The notes under the pieces: model-generated | Told to the model about the DNA's origin: nothing | The model's database searches: none | What the model saw: the letters and a program-made list of their open reading frames with translations, nothing else | Position numbers and translations under genes: made by a program | Assembly: GCA_029582265.1 (NCBI GenBank) | Contig: CM055816.1 | Span: 34,545,049 to 34,609,048, forward strand | Reading direction: 5' to 3' | From: Zoroaster sp. YZ-2022 | Taxonomy: Eukaryota > Echinodermata > Asteroidea > Forcipulatida > Zoroasteridae | Length of the DNA stretch: 64,000 nucleotides | Shown: one piece after another, positions 26,676-39,846 of the stretch | Layout: each line of letters opens with the position of its first letter | How positions within the stretch are numbered: position 1 is the first letter of the stretch

Positions 26676-27245
26676 GCTTTCTGTACCCCCAAAAATCGTT
26701 AGACCCCTTTTTCAACTGGTTGGTGGTTGAAATATTTTTTTTTTAAACGTCAAAAAAGTGGCAGTCGGATACGACATTCTTTCCAGGGTCAAAATCAGTC
26801 AAAATGTTGATATACATATGTACTTCCCAAGGAATCTCGTGCACTTAAGTCAAACCTTACGTGTAGTAAGTACATTTACACATCAAAATGAGTTGACTGT
26901 TTTTGACTGATAAAGGCATAGTCTGGTATTGTTCAGGGTGGTCAAAATGGCAGTAAAAACTAGTCAAAAATGCCCCTGTGTGCACATTTGGGTCAACAGT
27001 CAAAACAGGCAGTTGACTGGTTTTGACCTCTACAGCAACTTGTCTGAACAATACCAGACAATACCAGGCTTTTACCAGTCAAAAACAGTCGACTCATTTT
27101 GACTTGTAAATGTACTTAGTAGGTACACGTAAGGTTTGACAGTGTTTGACTTTTAAGTGCACTAGATATTATATCAAGGTATATCATATACCTTGTATAT
27201 CAACATTTTGACTGATTTTGACCCTTGTAGTAGTAGGAGGGTTAG
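26676..27245. repeat. Composite of two dispersed repeat families with fold-back
   Basis: 26676-26785 is the ctttctgtacccccaaaaat / ggcagtcggatacgacattc repeat also seen at 372-470. From 26787 to 27245 a fold-back follows: gggtcaaaatcagtcaaaat at the left returns inverted near 27203-27225, and gtcaaaccttacgtgtagta returns inverted near 27113-27140. It ends agtaggaggg. The same family recurs at 39086-39390, 60778-60915 and 63122-63244. Confidence 0.8.
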
Positions 27246-27930
27246 TGAAGTTATAACTTACTCTGAACTTTGCAAATATGGTTTTCTCTTCAGAAGGTTT
27301 CTCTTTAAAGTTTCACAACAAAACTTACATGTGGTTCTGCGTGCGACTTGACCAGAGCCTATACGGCTGTACATGAATGTAGGGTTCAGTTTGGCGTGCG
27401 ACTTGACATGAGACTATGGACAGTATGCCTCGTGCTCTGCGTGTACACAAATTGTGTGTGTGAAAACGCTGTGCGTGCGAAATGGGCTGTAGGAATGATG
27501 CTTCAGAATATTTTTCACTTAAACTTTCGGATTTGCCTGGAAGGAGAGGTCAGATTGTGGTCATGTATGTGAACAAAATATTACATAATTCTTTAAGATG
27601 ATGCAAAGATTGTAAAAATATCTTTTGTGGTTCATGAGATCTATGGTTTTTTGAAATATTAAACTTTGACTTAATGTAATTTGATATCTGATGACCTCAC
27701 CATGACGTCACAACTTAGGATACAACTACATGTACATGTTAAGGCCTAAGTACATACATGTACATGTATGTATGTGTTCTGTTTTAAGGTACTGTGAACT
27801 TTGCAACTGTTTTTGTTTTTGTTAGATAAGTCTCACTGAGAACGAGAAGAAAAATGTGATGTCCACATTATAGTGGAATTTCCTCTTTGAACCAATGAAA
27901 ACTTAATAATTTTTGTTTTACAATCTACAG

Positions 27931-28278
27931 TAGCTGTCTCCCAGGTCACAGTTCATGGTGACACCTGGCGTGATATTGGGGCAGATACAAATCTTACCTG
28001 CATGGTCAACGAGACCTACATGTACTCTACCCTAGAATGGAGATTGAGTGACGTGAATGTAATAGACATCGTTGATACTGACTCTATTGTCACTATAATT
28101 GGGAGCACTATTTATTATAGCCCACCAATTAACCAAAGCCATTATGTGTATGATAACACACATGATAACAATGCCTTAACGGTGAAGTCAGTCACCTTAG
28201 ATGATGACAAGAAATACTGGTGTCGGGCCTTTTTGTCAGTACGAAACCCTGTGGATGCAGTTCACACAAGAATAAGAG
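27931..28278 (+). CDS. Ig/FN3 receptor gene, exon with V-like Ig domain
   Basis: Acceptor tttacaatctacag and donor ag|gtaatg bound a phase 1-1 exon. The translation has the Ig Cys in NLTCMV, a tryptophan in LEWRL and the closing D-x-KKYWC motif, with N-glycosylation sites (NET, NQS). This is the most 5' Ig exon seen. No signal-peptide exon can be assigned with confidence. It would lie in the extracellular part of a cell-surface protein. Confidence 0.8.
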
Positions 28279-28449
28279 GTAATGTACAAAACTTGGTACA
28301 TTTGTAGTTAGCTATCATGTTTTTGCAGCAACCATTTATGTATGTATTTATGTAAACATACTAGACCCAAACATACATGCCTCCATACACCAATTTTTTT
28401 TTGGCAGGAATAAAAACATACCGTTGATGGATACTTTTTTGTAAATATT

Positions 28450-30820
28450 TTTGTTAGGTGCTGACAGTGAACGATTTCCCCTGTATCGCATCGCAAAATG
28501 CAATGTAATTTGGACAATCTGCGATGGAATTTCAAGTTGTAACAGATTTTTTCACTATTGTGGTTTAATAATAAACATTTTGAAATCATATTCACAAACC
28601 TTTCCCGAAATAACATTTACATGTACATGTATATTTCTGACCCAAAAATATCAAAGGTTCCGTCCCGACCGAGTTTGTTTCCGTATGTCCAGACCATGCC
28701 GGGGGTACATGTACTGTATGTCCGTTCGACGTACGATACGTTGTCAACAATGACAGTGTTAATGCAATGGTGAACGCGTGCACTGGTTTTAGCTATCTAT
28801 GTGCATGCCGTACATTGTATGCAACTTTATTTTCCAGCAATCCGTAAGAATTTTCACTGCAATGCCCAAAACTCTGTGTATGCAATATTTTTCTGCTGAT
28901 GAATTCAACTACCCGGGCGAAATTCCCGAAATGGAAAACATACAACAACTGCCCAATTATTTTTTAGTTGCACATGTTTATTTTTTCTTCTGGGGGTTGG
29001 AGCAATCGGGGAACGATTTCGTTCAAAGATTTTGCATACAAAACTGCGATGCAAAAAATAAATTTGCATAGCAAAATAATTTTTTTGTATAGCAATCTGT
29101 AGATTTTGTGTAGCAAATTTAAAAATGCTTTAAAACCCTCCTATTATCAGTGTAGTTCTTTACAAAGTGGACCCATACTTCAAGATGTCTCAACTGGGAC
29201 ATATTGTGGTACACACTTTCTTATCTAGTGATTAATGGCATAGCCCCTGAGATGAGGTAAACTGAAGCAGCCACCTGCTTTGTTTCATTGCAAGGCTAAC
29301 TTGAAATAAACCAGTGCAGTAACTTGCGGTATACACATACTGTGTGAAGGTCAGAACACTTTGTTTTTGTCCCATACCCAGGGGCATTTTGGGGTATCCA
29401 TGTACCATTCTTGTGTACAGTATGCAATATTTTGAGGCATGCATACAAAAAGCATTGTGTACTTAGCAGTTTGTTTTTTTGCAGCATTTTGGAGACTGCA
29501 TGTATACAAGGGATTACAGTATATAGTGTGCATGTTATTTTTTAAGGCTTTACTGTCATTTGGTTCATAATATGAATGTCCAAATTTTATCAGAAATAAT
29601 AATTTTTAGTGTCCGGAAATTGAGCCACAGGTGGAAAAAAAAACTCATGTGTAACTATTTTCGCCAAATTGCAGTCATTCATGAAAGTTAGTCCTCCATC
29701 CATTTTCGTTTTTGTTTACATTATTATATCGATCGCTAAAACAGAGGCAATATCATGAAAACAAATTACCGACTGCGACATGTTCGGGTGCTTTTTAACG
29801 AGAATTTCGCCGAGTGTCACGTTACTTTAATGTGGTATGATCAAGCTCGATTTTGATTATAATTAAAAATTCGTCAGGAAAATGAGTGGTTGAAAGCGCG
29901 ATCATATTGTGTGCCGAAATGTTCTAAATCTCACCACTACAGTGTACATATATATAAATGCATGCTCATTTTGTTAATTTTCAAAAACTTTTTATTATAA
30001 AACGAAGTTAGTAACGTTTCTAGAGTTCCTTTGTTGAATACGGCCGTAGTGATCGTATGAAGCGCACATGTGAAGTGAACTCGGCACTATTGTGTAATGT
30101 GTATAGGGGTGTGGCTCAATTGCTCAATGTTCCAACCCCCAAACTCAGGAAAACTCAAGACTCAAGAAAAAATAAACACGTGTGAAGCTAAAAAAAAACT
30201 GGGCGGTTGTTGCGTGTTTTCCATTTCGGGAATTTCACCCGTAGTTAATTCATCAGCAGAAAAATATTGCATGCACATAGAATTTTAGGCATTGCGGATA
30301 AAACCTTTACGGATTGCTGGGAAATAAAGTTTCATGTAAGGATTCACATAGGTAAAACAAGTGCACGTGTTCACTGTTGTATCAACACCGTCACGTCGTG
30401 AAGTCATCGTTAACCACGTACGTCGCAAGGACGTATCCCCCGGCGTGGTCTGGACACACGAGGAAAAAACCAGTTGGGACAGATTCCTTGACATTTTTGG
30501 GTCGGAAATATACATGTAAACGTTATTTCGGGAAAGGTTTGTGAATATGATTTTAAAAATGTTTATAAATCTGTCGAAATTTGTATCGCAAAATCTGCAA
30601 TGCATTGTTTCAAATTCCATCGCAGATTGTCCAAATTACGTTGCATTTTGCGATGCGATACAGGGGAAATCGTTCCCTGGCAATTGAGTCACCCCTATGC
30701 ACAATAGTACCATGTTCAGTTCACACATGCGCTTTCATACAATCACTACGGCTGTATTGAAAGGAACTCCAGAAACGTTACTAACTTCGTTTTATAATAA
30801 AAGTTTTTGAACAATTAAAG
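28450..30820. repeat. Inverted-repeat complex with about 550-bp arms
   Basis: The arm at about 28460-29010 (cgatttcccctgtatcgcat near its start) returns inverted at about 30165-30690. A second pair at about 29978-30095 and 30700-30815 (gaagttagtaacgtttctag) is also inverted. The divergence between arms is modest. Most small open frames here derive from the arms, not from genes. Confidence 0.8.
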
Positions 30821-33800
30821 GTACACACCGCCCTAAAAGTGCAAAAAGTGGGATTGATAGAATGATAGATCCTTTTTGGAAAGTTTTCTTCAAAAAACAA
30901 AATCCGGGTATCATGTAATTACCGAGAAATGTCAAAAAACAACAACAATGTCAAAGGTCACGTATACGCATTTCCAGTAGTCTACACGACCGTGAAACCT
31001 GTACGGCAATTGCAGATTGTATTATGACTGGTACCTCTGCATTGCACACCGTTGTGATTGTAACAAGATTCCAGTCTTTACAATTTGTATCCGTTGTAAA
31101 CACACGAACGATCACAGAATTCCTGGATTCGATTGCAACCAGATGCCTGTCGATGTCCAAGATCATCCAAAAAAGTGAGGAAAATGCTTATTAGGCTTGA
31201 TAGACCTTGGATCAACCATGGAGAAAGGCATATACTGAACAAACAAGTGCTTAGCAGCATCTGCCTGGACGTGCTTAGCAGCATCTGCCTGGACATGCTG
31301 GATTCTGGGTGAGCATCTCAATCATGATCAATATTAGTTTGCATTGCCATCGGTAGACAGAACATGATGGACATGTGTAACATGATGAACACAATCATGA
31401 CAATATCCCCTGGCAATTATGTGAAATTGCCCTAACCCCTGATTACATACTCTACATATTTGACAAGAAAAAATTGTGAAAGGGAAGCTTCAATTTTGGT
31501 TTAGATTCTCATATTCTGAAAATATTATCAAACATGTTTATTTGGTTGGGACACATACATGTACTCTATAGGCTTACTGACCAAATTATTTTGTCCGAAA
31601 TGCTTTTAGTTTTATCTTAGAGAAAGAAAAAAAAAAAATAATATTATAAATACAAGAAGTTCCCAGATATAACTTTGTGAAACACAAGGGGGAGCACCTA
31701 TTTTTAATAAATGTTCACAGGTTGGTTTTTACGCTATTTTTCATGAGACCTAATATTAACGTGTTACAGGGTTGAAGTCAATGTTCATTATCAAATACCA
31801 ATGATAAATATTTTATTTAGTTTTAATGGTTGTTTATTACAACAAAATTAAGGTATAGTATAATTTGTTATTTTTTGCTATAGCAGTACTGGCATTTCAG
31901 TCCAAGAGAAGGGGTCTATCTGATAACCACCTTTCCATTCCATATCAGTTAAACAATGTTTTACCTTATTTCACAGTGATTGTTGATAATGTTGAATTTA
32001 TTTAAATCTAAGCCCTTACTCCTTTTTTCTCTCTTAAATCTTTTTCAGAAAGAGCTAGGACAGAAACATCTTGCTAATTCAGCTATGCAGAATTGATGCG
32101 GGGTGTGATTCTCGACATAATGAAGCACCAGTCTTTGGTCAATGGAATTGGTAATTTGGAATCAAACATATGTCTGGCCCCTTACTTTTATTGCTTGTTT
32201 TCCCCTCCCCCTCCCCAGTTCTTGGATTCTATAGTGCTGCAATGAATGAATTTTAGAAAACAATGTGTCGGTTCATCAGCAGTGGCAGTACATGCCATCA
32301 CCAAGAACCTGCGGGGGGGGGGGGGGGGGCAGGCATTTTATTCCAAAATTACTGATTCCAATAACAGCACATGAATGTCACCCATTCTGAACTGTCACTA
32401 AATTGTACATACAGAGCGTACATTTATTATGCAGATTGATTCTGTTTTCTTGTCAATAAATGATCACTGTTGGGTTCATTTACACTGAAGTCATTTCACT
32501 TAGCTTGTTACATGTGTAAGGCCATGTACACTCATTGTTAGATTGTTTACAAGGTTAAACAGGTCAGCAAAGTGGTTTCAATTGATTGTGGGGGGGGGGA
32601 GTGGTACCACAAAAGTCAAGTCATGAAACCAAATGGACAGTTAAAATAAAAATGTATTTCATTGTTTTATTAGCAATTTACAAGCACCCATACAACTCTT
32701 TGATTATTTCAATGTCTAACAATTTATGTACAAAATGGCATCTGATCTTTAAGCTTGTACATGTAATTCTATAGATTGGATGCAGCTATAGACATTTTGC
32801 CAAATATGTGTACAACCTTGAAAATGTAAAAGGCAATGTAGAATTTGTTTCAAATTTTATAAATGATTTTTAATTATTTGTAGTATAGGTCAAAGTAAAA
32901 AAAAATTATAAGTATGTCACAATAAGGAGATGCTTGATTATTGTTACTATCATTTTCAATTGATCATTATATTTTTGTCCATTATAAACTTGAGTTGAAA
33001 GTGAAGTATATTATAAATAAAGATCACTCTCGGTATATAAACATGCAGTCCATCCATTCGATTTATTTTTGTACAATAATTAATACCAAGACATACATGT
33101 AAATACCAATGTTGGCTTCATCTAAATCTAGAATTTGAAGGTTTTTTCATAAACAAAATGAAAAGGGCAAGCAATTATCAGATTTGTGGATGTAATTACA
33201 TTTAATTTTGTTTGAATTGTCAATTGGCTAATTACACTTGTGGCCTTACTTTTGGGAATTATTTACTTTTTGACAACTCTTCTGTAGGGCTGTGCCGGGT
33301 ATCCGGATACCCGACCGAAACTGTCATTACCCGCTTCCGTTTTTCGGTTCCGAGTACCCGTAAACGACTTTTTAAAATTGGGACTTACCATTTCAGCGGT
33401 GTGAACAGAAATTGTTGACTATTGAACAATGTACTGTTTACACTCAATCAATCAATCAATTTATTGGAGTTACACTTTCAAATCAGTGGCACACGTCAAA
33501 GACGGTGCATCTTTAAACATAGTACAAAACATAAACAATAAATATAAACTAAGACTTAAAATACAAAACACTAGTACAAAGTATACAAGAATAAAAAAAG
33601 AAAAGGGGAAAAAAAAAGGAAAAAAAACATTCAGCGTGACATATAGATAGAACAGAAAACTTGTCAATTAATTCATCAATTTATAGGAGCAATTTTATTC
33701 AAGATAACGCCTTTGTAGTATTTTACGACATTTTCCATAAACTTTTGTCCAACCGATACATTGTATCCAATCATTAAGACTCAAATAGCCTGGCTGCGGC

Positions 33801-34174
33801 ATGCTACAAACAAGTATCAAACTAGCTGCTTAGGATGGAATGTTTGCCTATTTTATTATCGGGGACGTCCACATTAATTGTTGTCGTAATAAAAAAGTAG
33901 TGTTGAAATTGGTTTTGTTGTGTAATTATTTTGATGTGCCACTGACCATCCCTCAGCATATCACCAACGTTTACATTTATTTACCCGCCGATACCGAGCT
34001 CTCTTGTGTATTACATTTGCCGACAAGGTGACAGTTTGTTTCAAAAGAAAGACATAAAAAAGGAGCTGTTAAGTCGGTCATTGTCTTTGAAACCAACAGT
34101 AGGATCCATAATCAGTTGGATTTGAAAGGTATTATTGGTTGCGGGTTTGATCCTTTCAATTGGGCAGCATATTT

Positions 34175-34283
34175 TTACAATCACCTAATCTCCTATCAGT
34201 TGAAAAGACGTTTATGAGGGACGAAATGTTTACAATCACCTCATCTCCTATCAGTTGAAAAGACGTTTATGAGGGACGAAATG
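34175..34283. repeat. Tandem duplication, 54-55 bp twice
   Basis: Two adjacent copies containing ctcctatcagttgaaaagac differ by about one base. Confidence 0.9.
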
Positions 34284-34702
34284 CGGTTGCTTATGATGAG
34301 CTGCGAATTATGGATCGTCAAACATTGATGGAGGGGACAAATTGGCTGAATACTAATTAACAAGTAGACAAAACTTACACCGATACGTTTTGTTAAGTTA
34401 TTTTTTGATGAGTGCGCATCCTCAATTTTAGACTCATTTCTTGACTGACCGATCAACACGATGCCACGTTCAACAGGGATTAGTCAAGTTTGGTCCCATT
34501 GTGAGAAAAAGGGGCCCAAATTGGTAAAAATTCATTCTTTCAAGAAACAATGTTTATTGACAGGTTTATTGACATTTAACTAAAGTTCATTGTGATAGAA
34601 ACATATTAATATTTCAAGTTCTGATTTTAGATTCGTTAATGTTTTGCAGTTTGTTAGTTTAATAATATCAAATATTATTTTAGTACGCAAAATCATGTCC
34701 TT

Positions 34703-35082
34703 ATCCAAAGCCAACATGGCGTACAGGATATCCTTATTTAGAAGGCAGAGGCGCGGCAAGGCGCAAGCACATGAATGTTTTCTCACAACGACTTAGTTCC
34801 GCCCACATCGCCTTTGACCAATGACATTATTCAACACATGTTTTGTGACATGAACATTAAAGTCAACTTGCTATACGCATGCGCTCTGATCCAAAGCCAA
34901 CATGGCGTACGGGATATCCTTATTTAGAAGGCAGGGCGCGGCTAGGCGCAAAAAAAGCACATGAATCGTTTTCCCACAACGGGTTAGTTCCGCCCACATC
35001 GCCTTTGACCAATGACATTATTCAACACGTGTTTTGTGACATGAACATTAAAGTCAACTTGCTATACGCATGCACTCTGATC
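34703..35082. repeat. Tandem duplication of about 190 bp
   Basis: Copies 34703-34888 and 34889-35082 both run from ccaaagccaacatggcgtac to gctatacgcatgc. They differ by a few substitutions and a small insertion (gcgcaaaaaaagcac versus gcgcaagcac). Confidence 0.9.
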
Positions 35083-35801
35083 ACGCACGCACCAGTGATT
35101 ATTGTCTTCTGATGATGGTAGTCACTCCCTGACACAGTCACGTGCGAGGCTGCTGTAGCTGTGTGATGCACCGGCTATGTGTGCGCGCATGTGATAAATT
35201 TTTACGGTTTTACGGAAGCGATATCGAGTCCTTCTACGACCGTAATGAGTTGGAGGAAGAACGTTGCCAAAAACTGCGCCCTCACCCAACTAGCAAAAGT
35301 CCGACATAAGTATGCAATTTTTTTGATAGAATATGAAATGATCTACTCGGGAATGGTATAAATTCGTTGATTTCGCGACGACAGGTCGTTATACATCAAA
35401 CGGCGCAATAGGCTACCGAGCTAGCCATTTTCGAACTCGGGCCGTAAACAGGTTCCCATTTGGGATACAATTTGATTCTGGCGCAGGGCGGCCAGCCATG
35501 CGACATGCTTGCGCATGGGCATTGCGAAATACATACATTCGTACTGCACTGATGGGTAGTGAATTCCGCGAGTACGTGTGCTTCGTTTATATGAGCGTAC
35601 GTCGTGGGGTCGAGGGGACGTGGGTCTATGGGGTCGTGGGGGTCGACGGGGTTTAAGAACAGCCCAAAACAATGGCAGTAGGGTACAACAATTGAAAAAA
35701 AGTGAAATCTGAACTGGCCTACATGTAGTGTACACGTAATACAAAATGTACTCAATTTATTGAGTATACAGTGTACATACATGTACATTGTACTGTTTAA
35801 T

Positions 35802-35934
35802 ATGCGAGTTACCACGTTTTTCGCACCTTTTGTACCAATGCATAACTATTATGCCTTGGTACAAATAGGGGCTATACAAATAAAGAACATACTACAGTGG
35901 GGTAGTGAGGTGCGAAAAACGTGGTAACTCGCAT
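35802..35934. mobile_element. 133-bp MITE-like inverted repeat
   Basis: Perfect 27-bp ends beginning atgcgagttaccacgttttt at 35802-35828 and 35908-35934. The flank reads taa on the left and tac on the right. The end motif gtaactcgcat recurs nearby at about 36310-36365. Confidence 0.8.
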
Positions 35935-36917
35935 TACACTTTGTGCATCAACAAAGTTGAGATCAATATGAAGATTTGCATTCACAATGTTAACTTAATA
36001 TTCCTCGAAGATACATGGTATTAAAAAGTTAAATCAAATTATAATTCACAAAAAAAAGAAAAACAAATTACAATATTCAACAGATTGGAGAGTACATGAT
36101 ACATGTACATTTATACATTCTACTACCTGTAAATGTACGTGTGGTAGGCATTATGGGTATGAAATCATGTAAATTAAGCCCCCTGTATGGCTCATGCAAA
36201 AGCTGTATTAATGTCTTCTACATACATACTACATGTACATGTAGTTCAAGTGATTTATTGCCAAACAGTGTTGTTCCGTTCTTATTACATTAATCAGAGT
36301 GCATGGTATGTGTAACTCGCATCACATGTACTACATTTATGTACATTGGTACGGTAACTCGCATTACTGGTAACATTTTGAGGACTTATAATTACTTTGT
36401 GTTTGATACATTTTTTCTTTATCTGAATAAATCATTTTTGCAATTGGGAGGGAGGGTAAAAGCAAAATATAAAATACCATCAATTAAATCAATGGATGTT
36501 CAAAAATATTTAAAAATACCTGTCTTTCGGTAACTGCCATTACACAATGCTAGTGCCTCATCAACAGTTGTGAACCCATACACCAACATTGCAGGCAATT
36601 GATTTTGTTTTGTTTTTTAAACATGTTGTTTCTAAAATATAAATACATGTACATGTAACTTTTATGAAGATTGCCACTGAATACAAAGACAACCACAGTA
36701 ACTCACATTACTGGCAAGTCATTATTTATTTTTTTAATTAAATTGGTTTTCAGTCAAATTCCTAAATTTTGGGGAAAACATTTTTTTTTAAATGTAGAGA
36801 TAAGTTATTGATTAAAAAGTTGAATTGCCCACATGTACATACATGTACATGTACATGTATGTAGATCTCATGTCTTAAGTTGAGAAAATAAGTTGTTTTG
36901 TTTGTTTAATTGTACAG

Positions 36918-37262
36918 TACCACCACACACTATCTCATTGACATATGAGGATACCACCTACAACGACAGAGATTTTGTCACATTGGTAGCAGGAGGTGGT
37001 CATCAGTTCATTTGTTATACACCAGGCATCAAGCCTGCTGCAGTCTACACCTGGACCCTTGAAACCACATCCCTTCATCAAGGAATCCCCGGTATAAACT
37101 CTACCAATACTGGTGACAGCAGATTGGTAGACAGCTCTAGTACAATAGATATTGACATCCTTGAGATCCCTGCAATGCAGCAGCTGACTTGTGGAGCTAC
37201 CAACAGGCAAGATGGATCAACAGATACTGACGCAGACGTCACTGTAACTCTTCAAGTCAAAG
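36918..37262 (+). CDS. Ig/FN3 receptor gene, Ig-like exon
   Basis: Acceptor tttaattgtacag and donor aaag|gtactt give a phase 1-1 exon. It shows the first Ig Cys (HQFICYTPG), the tryptophan (YTWTLE) and the second Cys (QQLTCGATN), starting with the VPPHTISLTY edge strand. The C2-set-like domain is of the nephrin/Kirrel/CD80 style ('G-I-K-P-A-A'). Extracellular adhesion or recognition module. Confidence 0.85.
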
Positions 37263-37920
37263 GTACTTTTTAAAGGTTTACAGGGTTTTTGTCAAAATCT
37301 GGAGTACCACATGTACATGTATGTAAATGTACATTATTACTAGTGTACGCGTATATTGTACATGATTGATATTATACAAACTGCTGGTCAACACATATGC
37401 ACTGTAAATCGGCAGACTGACCATTTGTGTGTATGTTCACATACAGTAACTGAACCAATTTGTACTGTGTACAGTACAGTGGATGTGAAATGAATGGCAA
37501 TGTACCTGCATCACAGTACTTAGTGTTGTTTCTGTAGACCATATGACTTATTTACACTTTGCATGACCTTTAGAGTACTGTTAACTATGCAGGGTTATTT
37601 TCCACCAGACAAATGTGTGTGTATTTGTATACAGAGTTGACATTTTGCACAAACTCTCCTCATAACATCAACAATGTTCAGATAAGAGATAAAAATAAAT
37701 CAAATAGACTATTTCTGCTGCTTGAAACATTATGGTACGTATATACACAGTAAGCATGTTTGCCAATTATTTTGGATACTTCAACAAAAAGATTAAGCTC
37801 CAAAAGTATTAATGTCTAGTAATTTGACAAGAGTAAAAATACAATTTTTGAATTTTTGGACACCTGAGCAACCAAGTTACACCACTGATTGTGAAAAAAG
37901 CCATGTCAACTGTTTATATA

Positions 37921-38180
37921 CTACTCAAAACAATTTAGGGAACACCGGAATAATCTGTTAAAGCAAGATCATTTATTTCAGATAAACACAATGTTTCACA
38001 GAATTGATGAGAAACAACAGCACAATGAAACAGATGATAAAGGATGCATGTAGTGATTACACATTTGATGACATGACTACTGAAAGAGAGAGGGGGTTGC
38101 AAATGAAAATCCCGGTTCATGGAACATTTCAAACCTATTTGATGTTAAAAATCCGGTGTTCCCTAAATTGTTTTGAGTAG
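37921..38180. mobile_element. 260-bp TA-flanked MITE
   Basis: Inverted ends ctactcaaaacaatttaggg and complement, about 30 bp long, are flanked by TA on each side. The ctactcaaaa terminus is typical of Tc1/mariner-type MITEs. It lies in the intron between the second and third Ig exons. Confidence 0.9.
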
Positions 38181-38327
38181 TATATATATAATTATAGTCC
38201 TTCAAAGAATTACAGCTAATTATTATGTAATAGTAACTAGACCTTTATTTATTTGTACACATTTGTCCCAGTAAAGGATAATTTTATCCAGTTTATATTC
38301 ACGTTACATCAACTCCTTCATTTTCAG

Positions 38328-38654
38328 TGCCTACAAAGGCGTCAAGAATGACTCTCCCAGGAACCAACCAAGATGGTACGGCAACTGTATATGAAGGTAC
38401 AGAGCACACATTCACCTGTTTGATACATGGTACCAGACCAGCTGCATCTATTAAGTGGTTCCTTAATGGTGAGATGCAATATAATGGCACTGCTGCCCCT
38501 CCTTCAGTAAACGACAATGAACTGTACAACACCACAGGGTCTTGGTCATTTACTCCCAGTCGAGACAATCACAGGCAGGTGATACTGTGTCAGGCAAGCA
38601 CGGCGGAGTCACAGGACTCGCTACCAAATGTGACCGCAATACTGAATGTCAATG
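38328..38654 (+). CDS. Ig/FN3 receptor gene, Ig-like exon
   Basis: Acceptor ccttcattttcag, donor aatg|gtatgt, phase 1-1. Features: EHTFTCLIHGTRPAASIKWF (Cys and Trp) and RQVILCQAST (second Cys). Closely similar to the exon at 40697 (EHTFTCKVQGTRPAANIQWF), so these two modules arose by duplication. N-glycosylation sequons NGT and NTT are present. Confidence 0.9.
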
Positions 38655-39085
38655 GTATGTACTGTATACAGTATGTATACATAATAATAATAATAATAAA
38701 AATTGCACTGTTTTTCCTTAGCTGTTTTGGCACATGTAACAAGCCAGAGCAGGTCCTTTTTTTTTTTTTTAAGTTGTTGATAAAGACCCTGAAATTACTA
38801 AAATGTGAGGCCTCTTAATACCATTTTTGCAAATATATTATTACAGGCTTCACATTTAGGTCTTTTGTCCATTCTTTACAACATATAGTTATTTAACAGT
38901 TGATTTCATTTCTGCCCTTCGGAGATGTTAGCAGTCAGTGCTTTTGAGTGTCTGCAAATTTGTTTAAATCCACAGGCGACTCGAACAACACTGTCACTGG
39001 ATAATTTTGAATTCCAAATAGTGACACAATTGCCATTTAATTCTCACATAATAATCAGACAATTCACTTTTCTATCACATTATTA

Positions 39086-39395
39086 ACCCTTCTACTTTAG
39101 CTGCACTTTTGTGGCAAGTAGCTACAGTGGTCAAAACCAGTCAATTGCCTGTTTTGACTGTTGACCCAATTGTGCACACTAGGGGGATTTTTTGACTATT
39201 TTTACTGCCATTTTGACCATAAGACAATACTTTTACCAGTCAAAAACAGTTGATTCATTTTGACCTGTAAATACACTTATTAAATGTAAGGTTTGACAGT
39301 GTTCGAATTTTCAGTGTACTACATGTAGATATACCTTGGCAAGTATATCAACATTTTGACTGATTTTGACCCTTGCAGTCACAGAAGGGTTTAAA
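39086..39395. repeat. Copy of the cagtcaa/ccctcctac fold-back family
   Basis: It starts aacccttctactttagctgc and ends agaagggttt. It contains tcaaaaccagtcaattgcct and gtaaggtttgacagtgtt, as in the 26787-27245 copy. Confidence 0.75.
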
Positions 39396-39514
39396 TGATT
39401 TTAAATAAAGTCAGTTTAAATGAGAACCAGAAATACTTCCGACTGGGTGAACAGGTATAAGCAGTACTATTTTCTATACTTGGGCGACCCCTGCACATGA
39501 TTGGTTTGTTGCAG

Positions 39515-39846
39515 TATTCCCATCAATTGTTATCATGTCCGACACAAGTGGACATAATTACACATCTGGGGATACATCTTACCTTGTGGAAGGAGAAGAT
39601 CGTCAGTACACATGCCGGGTACCAGACATAAACCCAGGGGCATCAATCAATTGGACTGTGTGGGGAGTCAGGTATTAACATCTTATGACAACCAAAATGT
39701 CACTGATGCCGATGGATTTACTACAAGCACCAGTACAACTACATTATCAGCTACATGGAGTTATCATGGAGAGATGTTACAGTGTCAAGCCATAAACAAG
39801 GACGGCCACTCTGGGAAAAATGTCAGTGTGCGGCTTGATATTAAAG
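39515..39846 (+). CDS. Ig/FN3 receptor gene, Ig-like exon with a frame break
   Basis: Acceptor tggtttgttgcag, donor aaag|gtaaaa. The 5' half reads as an Ig start with the first Cys (RQYTCRVPD) and Trp (INWTV), then hits a stop near 39675. The other frame supplies the 3' half with the second Cys (EMLQCQAIN) and a phase-1 donor. A two-base gtg/tgtg-type change near 39657-39665 would explain it. Either this exon is dead or skipped, or the assembly has an error here. Confidence 0.7.

Larger units (their letters stand above)
28279..36917 (+). other. Large intron with repeats, no further exon seen
   Basis: Presumed intron between the first and second Ig exons. It holds the 28450-30820 inverted-repeat complex, a poly-G run near 32312-32329, tandem duplications at 34175-34283 and 34703-35082, and a MITE at 35802-35934. 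No other exon-like open stretch with good splice sites was found. Confidence 0.5.

Noticed and set aside
27408..27500. Possible signal-peptide exon (MRLWTVCLVLCVYTNC) for the Ig gene
   Set aside because: It is hydrophobic and upstream of the first Ig exon, but no convincing phase-1 donor is present and the local sequence is repetitive tg/ca-rich DNA.
28308..28783. Several overlapping 60-100 codon frames near 28.3-28.8 kb
   Set aside because: They lie in the arm of a long inverted repeat, occur on both strands and lack domain features.
35396..35815. 139-codon minus frame with Pro/Asp-rich repeats
   Set aside because: The translation reflects a simple gtggggtcg-rich patch; no homology-like blocks or splice context.
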